From NCBI GenBank assembly GCA_021790675.1, contig JAJYGN010000033.1:1-33095 (forward strand): a DNA stretch of 33,095 bases. Reading direction: 5' to 3'. Positions 25,848 through 33,095 of the stretch are shown piece by piece (within the stretch, counting starts at the first letter, position 1; each line of letters starts with the position of its first letter). Source of the DNA: Actinomycetes bacterium. GTDB lineage: Bacteria > Actinomycetota > Acidimicrobiia > Acidimicrobiales > RAAP-2. A program made the translations under genes and the position numbers. The notes under the pieces were generated by a model that was given only the letters and a program-made list of their open reading frames with translations, was not told the DNA's origin and searched no databases.

Positions 25848-27794
25848 ATGACGACACCCGCTGGATTCCCCTTGGAGGACCTCGACCCCGCGCGACGCCC
25901 TCAGGACGACCTTTTTCGCCACGTGAACCAGCGCTGGATCGACGCCACGCCGATCCCCGAGGACAAATCCAGCTACGGCACGTTCTGGATGCTGGCCGAG
26001 GGTGCTGAGGCGGCCGTGCGCGAGATCCTCGACGAGGCCCGAACGTCGCCCGCGACGCCCGAGGCTTCAAAGATCGGCGCGCTCTACGAGAGCTTCCTCG
26101 ACGAGGAGGGGGTGGAGGCCCTGGGGGCGAGTCCGCTCGCCGCGCGCCTGGCCGCGGTCGACGGGATTGCCAATCTTTCAGAGTTCGCGCGCCTGGTGGG
26201 CAGTTTCGAGCGTGAGGGCCTCGCCGGCTTCTATCACTCGTTCGTTGACACCGACCCCGGCGACCCCGAGCGCTACCTAGTCATGCTCGAGCAAGGCGGC
26301 CTCTCGCTGCCTGACGAGAGCTACTACCGCGAGGAGCACTTCGCGAGCGTGCGAGCGGCCTTCGTCGCCCACGTGGAGCGCTCCCTAACTCTGGCCGGAC
26401 TGTCCGAGACGAGCGCGCGCGCCGCGCGCGTGATGGAGCTCGAGACGGCTCTCGCCGCGGGGCACTGGGACAACGTCGCCTCGCGCGACGCCGAGAAGAC
26501 CTATAACCTGCGTCCCTTCTCAGCGGTCGTGGCCGCCGCCGGCGAGGTCCTGAGTGACTGGGCCGTGGCCCTCGGTGCCGAGAGCGCCCTCGACGAAGTC
26601 GTCGTGCGCCAGCCCAGTTACGCCGAAGCCCTCGGCGCTCTGCTAGTGGACGGACGGCTCGAGGCCTGGAAGGACTGGCTCGCCTGGCAGGTGGTGCGCG
26701 CCGAGTCGCCGTACCTCTCGTCGGCCTTCGTCGAGGCGAACTTCGACTTCTACGCGCGCACGCTCACCGGCCAGCCCGAGATGCGCGCGCGCTGGAAGCG
26801 CGGTGTCTCCCTGGTCGAGGGCGCGATGGGCGAGGCGGTGGGGCGCCTCTACGTCGAGCGCCACTTCGCGGCCAGCGCGCGAACGTCCATGGACGCGCTC
26901 GTCGCCAACCTCGTCGAGGCCTACCGGCGCTCGATTTCGACCCTCGAGTGGATGGGCGAGGCAACGCGTGAGCGGGCCCTCGAGAAGCTCGAGCGCTTCA
27001 CCCCCAAGATCGGCCATCCGGTCACGTGGCGCGACTACTCCGCGCTCGAGATCGATCAAGCGAACCTGGTGGGCAACGTGCGCGCCGCCTCCGCCTTCGA
27101 GTTCGCCCGCCAGTTGGCCAAGATCGGCACCCCGGTGGACCGCGACGAGTGGTTCATGACCCCTCAGACGGTGAACGCGTACTACAACCCCGGGATGAAC
27201 GAGATCGTCTTTCCGGCCGCGATCCTCCAGCCGCCCTTCTTTGACGTACACCGCGACGCCGCGTACAACTATGGCGCGATCGGCGCGATCATCGGACATG
27301 AGATCGGACACGGCTTCGACGACCAGGGCTCGAAGTACGACGGATCGGGCCGCCTCGCTGACTGGTGGGACGACGCGGACCGCGCGGCCTTCGAGGCGCG
27401 CACCGCGGTCCTCATTAGCCAGTACGACGCGCTGGTGCCCGAGGGGGTCGACCAGCACGTCAACGGGGCCCTCACGATCGGTGAGAACATCGGGGACCTC
27501 GGGGGCCTCGGCATCGCCTGGAAGGCCTACCAGATCTCTCTGGGCGGTAACGACGCCCCGGTGATCGACGGGCTCTCCGGCGCGCAGCGGTTCTTCCTCG
27601 CCTGGGCGCTGGGCTGGCGCGACGCGTCGAGACCCGAGCGGACCCTCCAGCTGCTGGCGATCGACCCTCACAGCCCCCCGGAGTTTCGCTGCAACCAGAT
27701 CGCGCGCAACCTCGATCCCTTCTACGAGGCCTTTGGGGTCACCCCGAAAGACGCGATGTGGCTCGATCCGGCTCAGCGGGTCGCCATCTGGTAG
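25848..27794 (+). CDS. M13-family zinc endopeptidase (neprilysin/PepO-like)
   Basis: Zinc metallopeptidase that cleaves small peptides; 648 residues, usual for bacterial PepO. The zinc site is complete: H484-E-I-G-H488, with Glu546 in GENIGDLGG as third ligand. NAYYNPGMNEIVFPAAILQPPFF lies ahead of it (about 443-465) and the C-terminus has RCNQIARNLDPFYEAFGV. No signal peptide or membrane anchor is seen at the N-terminus (MTTPAGFPLEDLDPARRPQDD), so it is probably cytosolic, as in several actinobacteria. The frame is open upstream into truA; ATG 25848 is chosen because the family N-terminus begins near there. It is convergent with the following minus-strand gene; substrate unknown. Confidence 0.95.
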   Translation: MTTPAGFPLEDLDPARRPQDDLFRHVNQRWIDATPIPEDKSSYGTFWMLAEGAEAAVREILDEARTSPATPEASKIGALYESFLDEEGVEALGASPLAARLAAVDGIANLSEFARLVGSFEREGLAGFYHSFVDTDPGDPERYLVMLEQGGLSLPDESYYREEHFASVRAAFVAHVERSLTLAGLSETSARAARVMELETALAAGHWDNVASRDAEKTYNLRPFSAVVAAAGEVLSDWAVALGAESALDEVVVRQPSYAEALGALLVDGRLEAWKDWLAWQVVRAESPYLSSAFVEANFDFYARTLTGQPEMRARWKRGVSLVEGAMGEAVGRLYVERHFAASARTSMDALVANLVEAYRRSISTLEWMGEATRERALEKLERFTPKIGHPVTWRDYSALEIDQANLVGNVRAASAFEFARQLAKIGTPVDRDEWFMTPQTVNAYYNPGMNEIVFPAAILQPPFFDVHRDAAYNYGAIGAIIGHEIGHGFDDQGSKYDGSGRLADWWDDADRAAFEARTAVLISQYDALVPEGVDQHVNGALTIGENIGDLGGLGIAWKAYQISLGGNDAPVIDGLSGAQRFFLAWALGWRDASRPERTLQLLAIDPHSPPEFRCNQIARNLDPFYEAFGVTPKDAMWLDPAQRVAIW

Positions 27795-27841
27795 GTGCCT
27801 GGCGCGCTACCAACGCGACGCGGTGGGCTCGCATCGAGTGT

Positions 27842-29209
27842 CTAGAGCGGTTGGTCGACGTGGTTTGAAAGAAATCTGATGGACGGGCTCTCGGCGCCCT
27901 CGAAGAGGTCAAGGAGTCCCTCGAAGGTGGACCTCGCGTGGCCGCGCTTCCACAGTTCCACCACCATCTCGCCGTGGTACAGCATCGGCCAGCGCACGTA
28001 GAGGCGCGGGTCATCGGGATCGTTGATGGCCGAGGATCGCTGAATCGTGGCGCGAGCCACCTCGCACATGAGATCGGTTCCGCACCCGAATCCAAAGGGG
28101 TACGTCGCACGGTCGGGTTCGATGGTTTCCACCACCGAATCGTCGGCAAACGTGATGCCGATGTGCGCGTGGACACCTGATCTGATGAGCGGCACCTCGT
28201 AGTCGCCCTGTGGGTCGAGCCGCCAGCGGGGCCCGTCGGACGACAGGCGAATCCGCGGGGCGGAGTCGAGAAGGCTCAACACCTCGGCCGCTTCTACGGA
28301 AGGTCCCTTCGGGCTCAGCCCGTGGGGAGCCGCAACCTGCACCCTGGCGTTGAGCGTGCCCGAAATCGGGGTGACCTCATCGCGATGCAATGCTCGCTTG
28401 TCGACATTCCAACTGCCCGACGCGGTGACCATTGTCGTCCTCGAGAGGGGATCCACGGCGAAGAGCATGCCCTCGCTGAATCCTTTGAGACCCAGATACT
28501 TCTCATAGACGCGGGCCAGACGCGGCGATACGTACTCTGAGATCTGTTGGGGCGGCGGGAGCAGGCCGAGTCGATCCATGCGGTGTCCGGCCTCGACGAT
28601 GTCGTCAGGGATCGGCGTAGCCTCCCAGATCGAGGAGGAGAGGGCGTCTCGAACGATGTCAAAGCGCCCGCCCACCTCCCGAGCGCAGGCACTCGACACC
28701 AGTCGATCACGTAACCCCTCGGTATTCGTGGTGGTCTCGGTCGGATGCCCGCCTTCGAGCGTGCAGTACGTGATTTCAAACGGTCCGGTTCCTGCGACGA
28801 AGATGACCTTCGGTGAGCCAATGCGAGCCATGACGACGCGAGCGGTGGCCACCACGTCGGCGTGCGACCACGAGCGCAACTGCTCATCGGTTCCGACGAG
28901 AACAACCAGGTTGTCAGGTCGGCGCGCGAGTTGGTAGTCCCTCATCATCGTCAACATCAAGGGTTCAGTCCGCTCGGGGACTCGAAGGGCCAGAGGCTCC
29001 TGGCCGCTACGAACGTGGGTGGCGTCGATGAGAAGATCAATGCTCGCGTCGCGGGTGGTGGTGATGACGTGACCCTGACGACGAAATGACTCAAGCAGCT
29101 GTGCGCGAAATGCGGCCAGATGGGAGGGCACCTCAGAGCCGTTCACGCTGGCGACGCGCAGGGGACGCCACCAGGGACACGCTCGTACGTCACGAACTTG
29201 TTCGCCCAC
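27842..29209 (-). CDS. Unrecognised protein, 455 residues
   Basis: I do not recognise this family. The protein is soluble-looking, with no signal peptide or membrane segment. The N-terminal third looks alpha/beta (strand-like VASVNG, IDLLIDA, NLVVLVGTDE, KVIFVAGTGPF). The middle has EYVSPRLARVYEKYLGLKGF, then Trp/Asp-rich strands (TASGSWNVD, GPRWRLDPQGDYEVP, HAHIGITFADD) and FGFGCGTDLMCEVA near residue 390 with two cysteines. Start GTG 29209 has GAAAGG about 7 bases upstream; later starts are possible. Three sampled 60-base rows inside it (28021, 28441, 28501) are 57-63% GC by hand count, below the roughly 68% of neighbouring ribosomal rows. No gene competes on the plus strand. Transcribed opposite to both neighbours, it looks like a lineage-specific insertion; function unknown. 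Confidence 0.75.
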   Translation of the reverse strand: MGEQVRDVRACPWWRPLRVASVNGSEVPSHLAAFRAQLLESFRRQGHVITTTRDASIDLLIDATHVRSGQEPLALRVPERTEPLMLTMMRDYQLARRPDNLVVLVGTDEQLRSWSHADVVATARVVMARIGSPKVIFVAGTGPFEITYCTLEGGHPTETTTNTEGLRDRLVSSACAREVGGRFDIVRDALSSSIWEATPIPDDIVEAGHRMDRLGLLPPPQQISEYVSPRLARVYEKYLGLKGFSEGMLFAVDPLSRTTMVTASGSWNVDKRALHRDEVTPISGTLNARVQVAAPHGLSPKGPSVEAAEVLSLLDSAPRIRLSSDGPRWRLDPQGDYEVPLIRSGVHAHIGITFADDSVVETIEPDRATYPFGFGCGTDLMCEVARATIQRSSAINDPDDPRLYVRWPMLYHGEMVVELWKRGHARSTFEGLLDLFEGAESPSIRFLSNHVDQPL

Positions 29210-29494
29210 TCGCCGCCCTTTCGTTCAGGGACGCCACGACTCTGCATAACTGGAGCTGGTACACCGGGGTGTCACTTGTTCTAGTTGCTTGATTCCGTTT
29301 TGTCTGCGCACCCGTGGACTGGTCCAGAGGGGCCCCATTCGGGCGAGGCGGGCGAAACACCAACGGGCGTCTGGCGCGGAGCTCTGAGCGTACGAAAACC
29401 CAGGCGTACCTTCGACAAAGGGCGAGATCAGCGGGACTCTCGGGTGCTCGGTGCGATACGCTGACACCCTCGCGGGGCCGCCAGTGGGGCCAAC
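29210..29494. other. Non-coding gap between the unrecognised gene and the rplM promoter
   Basis: About 285 bases (367 up to the rplM start) with no convincing gene on either strand. It contains an AT-richer patch (about 29264-29305) and ordinary GC-rich sequence after it. I looked for a tRNA T-loop, att-like repeats and a clear terminator and found none. It should hold the promoter of the minus-strand gene, but no good -10/-35 pair could be picked out. Confidence 0.5.
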
Positions 29495-29524
29495 TTGCCC
29501 ACAGGGCCCGAAAGTTTGTAGGCT
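29495..29524 (+). promoter_or_regulatory. Candidate sigma-A promoter for rplM-rpsI-glmM
   Basis: TTGCCC at 29495-29500, 18 bases, TAGGCT at 29519-29524 preceded by G; fourth member of the TTGCNN, 16-18, GTAGRNT set. The predicted start near 29531 leaves a leader of about 46 bases. Confidence 0.6.
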
Positions 29525-29576
29525 AGAGAGTCCCCTGGGCGCCACGGCGCGCCCGGACGTTTCGTAAGGAAGAGTT

Positions 29577-30023
29577 GTGCGCACCTACACACCGAAGGCC
29601 CAGGACATCACGCGCGAGTGGCACGTCATCGACGCCGAGGGCCTCGTGCTCGGCCGCGTCGCGACGGTCGCCGCCTCGCTGCTGCGCGGCAAGCACCGCA
29701 CCTACTTCGCCCCCCACGTCGACACCGGCGACTTCGTCATCATCGTCAACGCCGACAAGGTCGTCGTGACCGCCAACAAGGCCGAGCAGAACTTCGCCTA
29801 CCGCCACTCGGGATATCCGGGCGGCCTGCGCTCGACCTCGTGGAAGACCCTGCTCGCCGAAGACCCCGTCGCCCTCGTGCACGACGCGGTCAAGGGCATG
29901 GTTCCCAAGAACCGCCTGGGCCGCGCCCAGATGGGCAAGCTCTTCGTCTACGCCGGCGAGAAGCACCCCCACGCCGCCCAGCAGCCCACCGCGTTTGACA
30001 CCTCGGCGATTCGCCGCGGTTAA
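29577..30023 (+). CDS. rplM: 50S ribosomal protein L13
   Basis: Early-assembly large-subunit protein; 148 residues. GTG 29577 with AAGGA at 29566-29570, 6 bases upstream, gives [22 protein letters not shown], the normal N-terminus. The motif [26 protein letters not shown] (about 101-126) is the family signature region. It forms the usual pair with rpsI. Confidence 0.98.
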   Translation: MRTYTPKAQDITREWHVIDAEGLVLGRVATVAASLLRGKHRTYFAPHVDTGDFVIIVNADKVVVTANKAEQNFAYRHSGYPGGLRSTSWKTLLAEDPVALVHDAVKGMVPKNRLGRAQMGKLFVYAGEKHPHAAQQPTAFDTSAIRRG

Positions 30024-30033
30024 GGAGACCTTC

Positions 30034-30426
30034 GTGACCAGCCCCCTGACCCAGACCACCGGACGACGCAAGGAAGCGGTGGCGCGCGTGCGCCTGCGCC
30101 CCGGCACCGGCACGATCACGATCAACTCGCGCGCCTTCGACAACTACTTCACCTCGGCCACGCACCGCCAGATGGTGATGGAGCCGCTGCGCCTCATCGA
30201 GGCCCAGCAGACCTATGACATCGACGCCACGATTGAAGGCGGCGGCGTGGCCGGCCAGGCTGGCGCGCTGCGCCTCGGCATCGCCCGCTCGCTGCTCGAG
30301 ATCGATGAGACCGCGCGCGGCACGCTCAAGAAGGCCGGACTTCTGACGCGCGACGCGCGTAAGAAGGAGACCAAGAAGTACGGCCTCAAGAAGGCTCGCA
30401 AGGCTCCGCAGTACTCGAAGCGCTAA
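30034..30426 (+). CDS. rpsI: 30S ribosomal protein S9
   Basis: Small-subunit head protein whose C-terminal tail touches the P-site tRNA; 130 residues. The frame is open upstream into rplM, but GTG 30034 has AAGGAG at 30022-30027 with 6-base spacing and gives [19 protein letters not shown]. The tail ends in the expected KAPQYSKR. The TAA overlaps the glmM ATG (TAATG). Confidence 0.97.
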   Translation: MTSPLTQTTGRRKEAVARVRLRPGTGTITINSRAFDNYFTSATHRQMVMEPLRLIEAQQTYDIDATIEGGGVAGQAGALRLGIARSLLEIDETARGTLKKAGLLTRDARKKETKKYGLKKARKAPQYSKR

Positions 30427-31751
30427 TGGTCGCCGCCGTGCGCTTCGGCACGGACGGGATCCGGGGCCGGGCCCACGACGAGGTCACGGTCGACGTCGCC
30501 TACCGGCTGGGCTGGGCGGTGGCCCAGGTGCTGGCCACGACGGTCTACGTCGGCTACGACACCCGCGAGAGCTCGCCCGAGCTGGCGGCGGCCGTGCTGG
30601 CCGGCCTCACGGCGGGTGGCGCGCCGGCGATGAACCTCGGGCTCTTCACGACCCCCGGGGTCGCGGTGATCGCGAGCCAGCGCCACGGCGCCGGCGTCGT
30701 CGTCTCGGCCTCGCACAACCCCTACTACGACAACGGGCTCAAGGTGCTGGCCGTCGGTGGCGCGAAGCTCGACGTGGCGACCGAGGAGGCCATCACCCTG
30801 GCCCTGGCCCAAGCGCCCAGCCCGAGCGAGCCCGCGCCCGCCGTGCCGGTGGACCTTGGCGCGCAAGACGAGTATCTCGAGCACCTGCGCACCCTCGTGC
30901 CGGTGGACCTTTCCGGCCTGCACCTGGTGATCGACTGCGCGAACGGGGCCGCGAGCCACGTTGCTCCCGCCCTCTTTGCCGACGTGGGGGCGCGCCTCAC
31001 CGTGCTGCACGACCGACCCGACGGACGCAACATCAACGAGGGCTGCGGCTCGACCGACGTCAGCGATCTCGTCGCCACCGTCCTTGCCCTGGGGGCCGAC
31101 CTTGGACTGGCCTTCGACGGCGACGCCGACCGGCTGGTGGCGGTGGATCACCGCGGCCACGTGCGCGACGGCGACGACCTGATGGTGCTCTTCGCGATAG
31201 ACCGCGCGTCGCGCGGCGCGCTGGGCGGCGGGCTGGTCGTGACCACGATGAGCAACCTCGGACTGCACCGCGCCCTCGGGGCGGCCGAGATCACGGTGCG
31301 CGAGACCGAGGTGGGGGACCGCAACGTGATGCTCGCCCTCGAGGAGGTTGCCTGGCGCCTCGGCGGTGAGCAGTCCGGCCACGTCATCTTCGCCGACGTC
31401 GCACCCACGGGCGACGGCCTGTTGACCGCGCTGACGCTTTGTGAGCTGGTGGCTCGCAAGGGACCGCTCTTCGACCAGGCCGACGCGGCGTGGCGGCGTG
31501 TGCCCCAGGCGCTCGTCAACGTGGCGAAGTCCGACTTCGATCGTGACGTCGTCGACGCGCTCTTTGACGAGCTCGTGACCCGCTACGAGGTCGCCGGCGA
31601 CGAGGTCCGACTGCTCGTGCGTCCCTCGGGCACCGAGCCGGTCGTGCGCGTCATGATCGAGTCCACCGACGAGAGGGTGGTCACCGAGTTCACCGAGCGC
31701 CTGCACGCGCACTTTCGTCCGGCCCCGGGAGCGTCAAAGGCCCCCGAGTAG
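30426..31751 (+). CDS. glmM: Phosphoglucosamine mutase
   Basis: Converts glucosamine-6-phosphate to glucosamine-1-phosphate for UDP-GlcNAc and peptidoglycan synthesis; cytosolic, 441 residues. The phosphoserine is Ser96 in VSASHNP, the Mg-binding loop DGDADR is at 231-236, and the C-terminal phosphate-binding loop reads RPSGTEPVVRVM. ATG 30426 overlaps the rpsI stop by one base, so expression is coupled to ribosomal genes, an arrangement common in actinobacteria. GlmS, the enzyme making its substrate, follows directly. Confidence 0.97.
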   Translation: MVAAVRFGTDGIRGRAHDEVTVDVAYRLGWAVAQVLATTVYVGYDTRESSPELAAAVLAGLTAGGAPAMNLGLFTTPGVAVIASQRHGAGVVVSASHNPYYDNGLKVLAVGGAKLDVATEEAITLALAQAPSPSEPAPAVPVDLGAQDEYLEHLRTLVPVDLSGLHLVIDCANGAASHVAPALFADVGARLTVLHDRPDGRNINEGCGSTDVSDLVATVLALGADLGLAFDGDADRLVAVDHRGHVRDGDDLMVLFAIDRASRGALGGGLVVTTMSNLGLHRALGAAEITVRETEVGDRNVMLALEEVAWRLGGEQSGHVIFADVAPTGDGLLTALTLCELVARKGPLFDQADAAWRRVPQALVNVAKSDFDRDVVDALFDELVTRYEVAGDEVRLLVRPSGTEPVVRVMIESTDERVVTEFTERLHAHFRPAPGASKAPE

Positions 31752-31754
31752 GCT
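31749..31754 (+). promoter_or_regulatory. Candidate -10 box for a leaderless glmS mRNA
   Basis: TAGGCT, preceded by G, contains the glmM stop and ends 6 bases before ATG 31761. No Shine-Dalgarno lies between and no -35 hexamer is evident. The geometry copies that before the M13 peptidase gene. Confidence 0.45.
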
Positions 31755-31760
31755 GAAGCC

Positions 31761-33095
31761 ATGTGCGGCATCATCGGCGTCGTAGGGGCCCCCGATACGC
31801 TCGGAACCCTCCTCGAGGGCCTCGAGCGACTCGAATACCGTGGCTATGACTCAGCGGGCGTGGCCTTGGCCGGTGCTGGTACGACCTGGCGAGCCCGGGC
31901 GGCCGCCGGCACCGAGTCGGTCGCCGCGCTGGTCAAAGAGTGCGAAACCGCCCCGATCGGGTTCTCCACGGGGCTCGGACACACCCGCTGGGCGACCCAC
32001 GGCGCGCCCGAGGCGGTCAACGCGCATCCCCACCTCGACTGCTCGGGCCACATCGCGATCATTCACAACGGCATCATCGAGAACCACAGCGAGTTGCGCG
32101 AGGGACTTCTCGCGCGCGGGCACGTCTTCACCTCCGTCACCGACTCCGAGGTCCTCGCCCACCTGATCGAAGAGGCTCGCCGCGACGGTCAGGACCTGAC
32201 CGAGGCGGTGCGCACCAGCCTGCTGGTGATCAGCGGGGCCTTCGCGATCGCGGTGCTCGACGCTACCGAGCCCGACGTCATCGTCGCCGCGCGACGCATC
32301 TCGCCCCTCGTCGTGGGCACCGCGCCGGGGATCACCTACCTGGCCAGTGACGTGCCGGCGATCCTCGACAAGGCGAGCGCCTTCTACGCGGTCAACGACG
32401 ACGAGGTCGTGCGCCTCGGTCCGGAGGGCTTTCGCGCGATCGATCTCGAGGGTGCTCCGGTGCGGCTTCGCCAGCTCACGATTGACTGGGATCTCGAGAC
32501 CGCCGAGAAGGGCGGTTTCGACGACTTCATGGCCAAGGAGATCTCCGAGCAGCCCGAGGCCCTGCGCGCGACCCTCTTGGACCGGCGCCGGCGCGACGGG
32601 GCGATCTGCTTTGACGAGATGAAGATCAGTGACGACGAGCTGCGCGACGTCAAGCGCATCGTCCTGGTGGCGGCGGGCACGTCGTATCACGCGGCGCTGG
32701 TGGCCAAGTACGCCATCGAGCGCTGGGCGCGGGTCAGCTGCGAGGTGGACATCGCCAGCGAGTACCGCTACCGCGACCCGATCGTGGAGATCGGCACTCT
32801 GGTCATCGGCGTCTCTCAGAGTGGCGAGACCATCGACACCATCCAGGCCACGCGCGAGGCCCAGCGCCGCGGCGCGCGCGTCGTGGCCGTGGCCAACGTC
32901 GTGGACTCGTCTCTCGCGCGAGAGGCCGACGCGGTCATCTACACGCGGGCCGGCCTCGAGGTCTCGGTCGCCTCGACCAAGTCCTTCGTCGCCCAGGTGG
33001 CGGCCCTGGAGCTCTTCGCCCTGCGCCTGGCCCAGCTACGCGGCACATTGGTCGAGCGTGACATCGAGGCCCACTACCGAGGCCTGCACGCGGTC
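31761..33095 (+). CDS. glmS: Glutamine-fructose-6-phosphate aminotransferase (isomerising), 5' part
   Basis: Makes glucosamine-6-phosphate from fructose-6-phosphate and glutamine. The frame is open without interruption to the window edge (445 codons; about 600 expected in all). The N-terminal glutaminase has the nucleophile Cys2 in MCGIIGVVG, exposed after Met removal, with LEYRGYDSAG, HTRWATHG and HNGIIENH. The first SIS domain begins near AAGTSYHAALVAK and has GVSQSGETIDTI; the second has VASTKSFVAQ. Start ATG 31761 is fixed by the need for Met-Cys. No glmS ribozyme can fit, since only 9 bases separate it from glmM; such ribozymes belong mostly to Firmicutes. Confidence 0.97.
   Translation, partial: MCGIIGVVGAPDTLGTLLEGLERLEYRGYDSAGVALAGAGTTWRARAAAGTESVAALVKECETAPIGFSTGLGHTRWATHGAPEAVNAHPHLDCSGHIAIIHNGIIENHSELREGLLARGHVFTSVTDSEVLAHLIEEARRDGQDLTEAVRTSLLVISGAFAIAVLDATEPDVIVAARRISPLVVGTAPGITYLASDVPAILDKASAFYAVNDDEVVRLGPEGFRAIDLEGAPVRLRQLTIDWDLETAEKGGFDDFMAKEISEQPEALRATLLDRRRRDGAICFDEMKISDDELRDVKRIVLVAAGTSYHAALVAKYAIERWARVSCEVDIASEYRYRDPIVEIGTLVIGVSQSGETIDTIQATREAQRRGARVVAVANVVDSSLAREADAVIYTRAGLEVSVASTKSFVAQVAALELFALRLAQLRGTLVERDIEAHYRGLHAV

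Noticed and set aside
29210..29494. tRNA or attachment-site remnant beside the low-GC gene
   Set aside because: No T-loop, acceptor-stem pairing or flanking direct repeat could be found by eye.
30423..31712. 429-residue minus-strand open frame opposite glmM
   Set aside because: Shadow of glmM, which has all catalytic motifs.
31752..31760. glmS ribozyme
   Set aside because: Only 9 bases lie between glmM and glmS, so no room for the ribozyme fold.

Overview
The window is a chromosomal ribosomal-protein superoperon from a high-GC Gram-positive bacterium. Gene order (rpoC, str, S10, spc and alpha clusters, then truA, rplM-rpsI, glmM, glmS), the many GTG starts, long C-terminal tails on L22 and S3, and DevR/DevS-like regulators point to Actinomycetota. 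The EF-Tu sequence and the four-cysteine forms of S4, S14 and L36 would fit the Acidimicrobiia side of the phylum, but that narrower placement is inference. I saw no insertion sequence, CRISPR array, tRNA or rRNA gene.

Layout. 1-2546: 3' part of rpoC. 2555-7230: str cluster (rpsL, rpsG, fusA, tuf) with rpsJ fused to its end. 7231-7453: a break inside the S10 cluster holding a strong hairpin, a promoter and a long structured leader. 7454-19405: rplC through map, almost all with 1-4 base overlaps, so one long translationally coupled unit (rplC-D-W-B, rpsS, rplV, rpsC, rplP, rpmC, rpsQ, rplN, rplX, rplE, rpsZ, rpsH, rplF, rplR, rpsE, rpmD, rplO, secY, adk, map). 19436-21634: a three-gene minus-strand module (nitroreductase/PNPOx-like flavin protein, GAF histidine kinase, DevR-type response regulator) separating map from infA. 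21743-25837: infA, rpmJ, rpsM, rpsK, rpsD, rpoA, rplQ, truA. 25848-27794: an M13 zinc endopeptidase. 27842-29209: an unrecognised minus-strand gene of visibly lower GC. 29210-29494: non-coding. 29495-31751: rplM, rpsI, glmM. 31761 to the end: 5' part of glmS.

The genes supply the ribosome, its GTPase factors, the RNA polymerase core, the Sec translocon, nucleotide balance (Adk), N-terminal methionine removal (Map) and the entry into peptidoglycan precursor synthesis (GlmM, GlmS). Four ribosomal transcription units appear to share one promoter pattern, TTGCNN, 16-18 bases, GTAGRNT, ahead of rpsL, rplC, infA and rplM. Two other genes (M13 peptidase, glmS) have a TAGGNT box that contains the stop codon of the preceding gene and lies 6-7 bases before their ATG, as expected for leaderless mRNAs.

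The most interesting items are the apparent CTG start of infA, the multi-hairpin leader before rplC, the redox/oxygen-sensor-like two-component module lodged between map and infA, and the unrecognised low-GC gene before rplM. Most of the rest is ordinary, highly conserved translation machinery.
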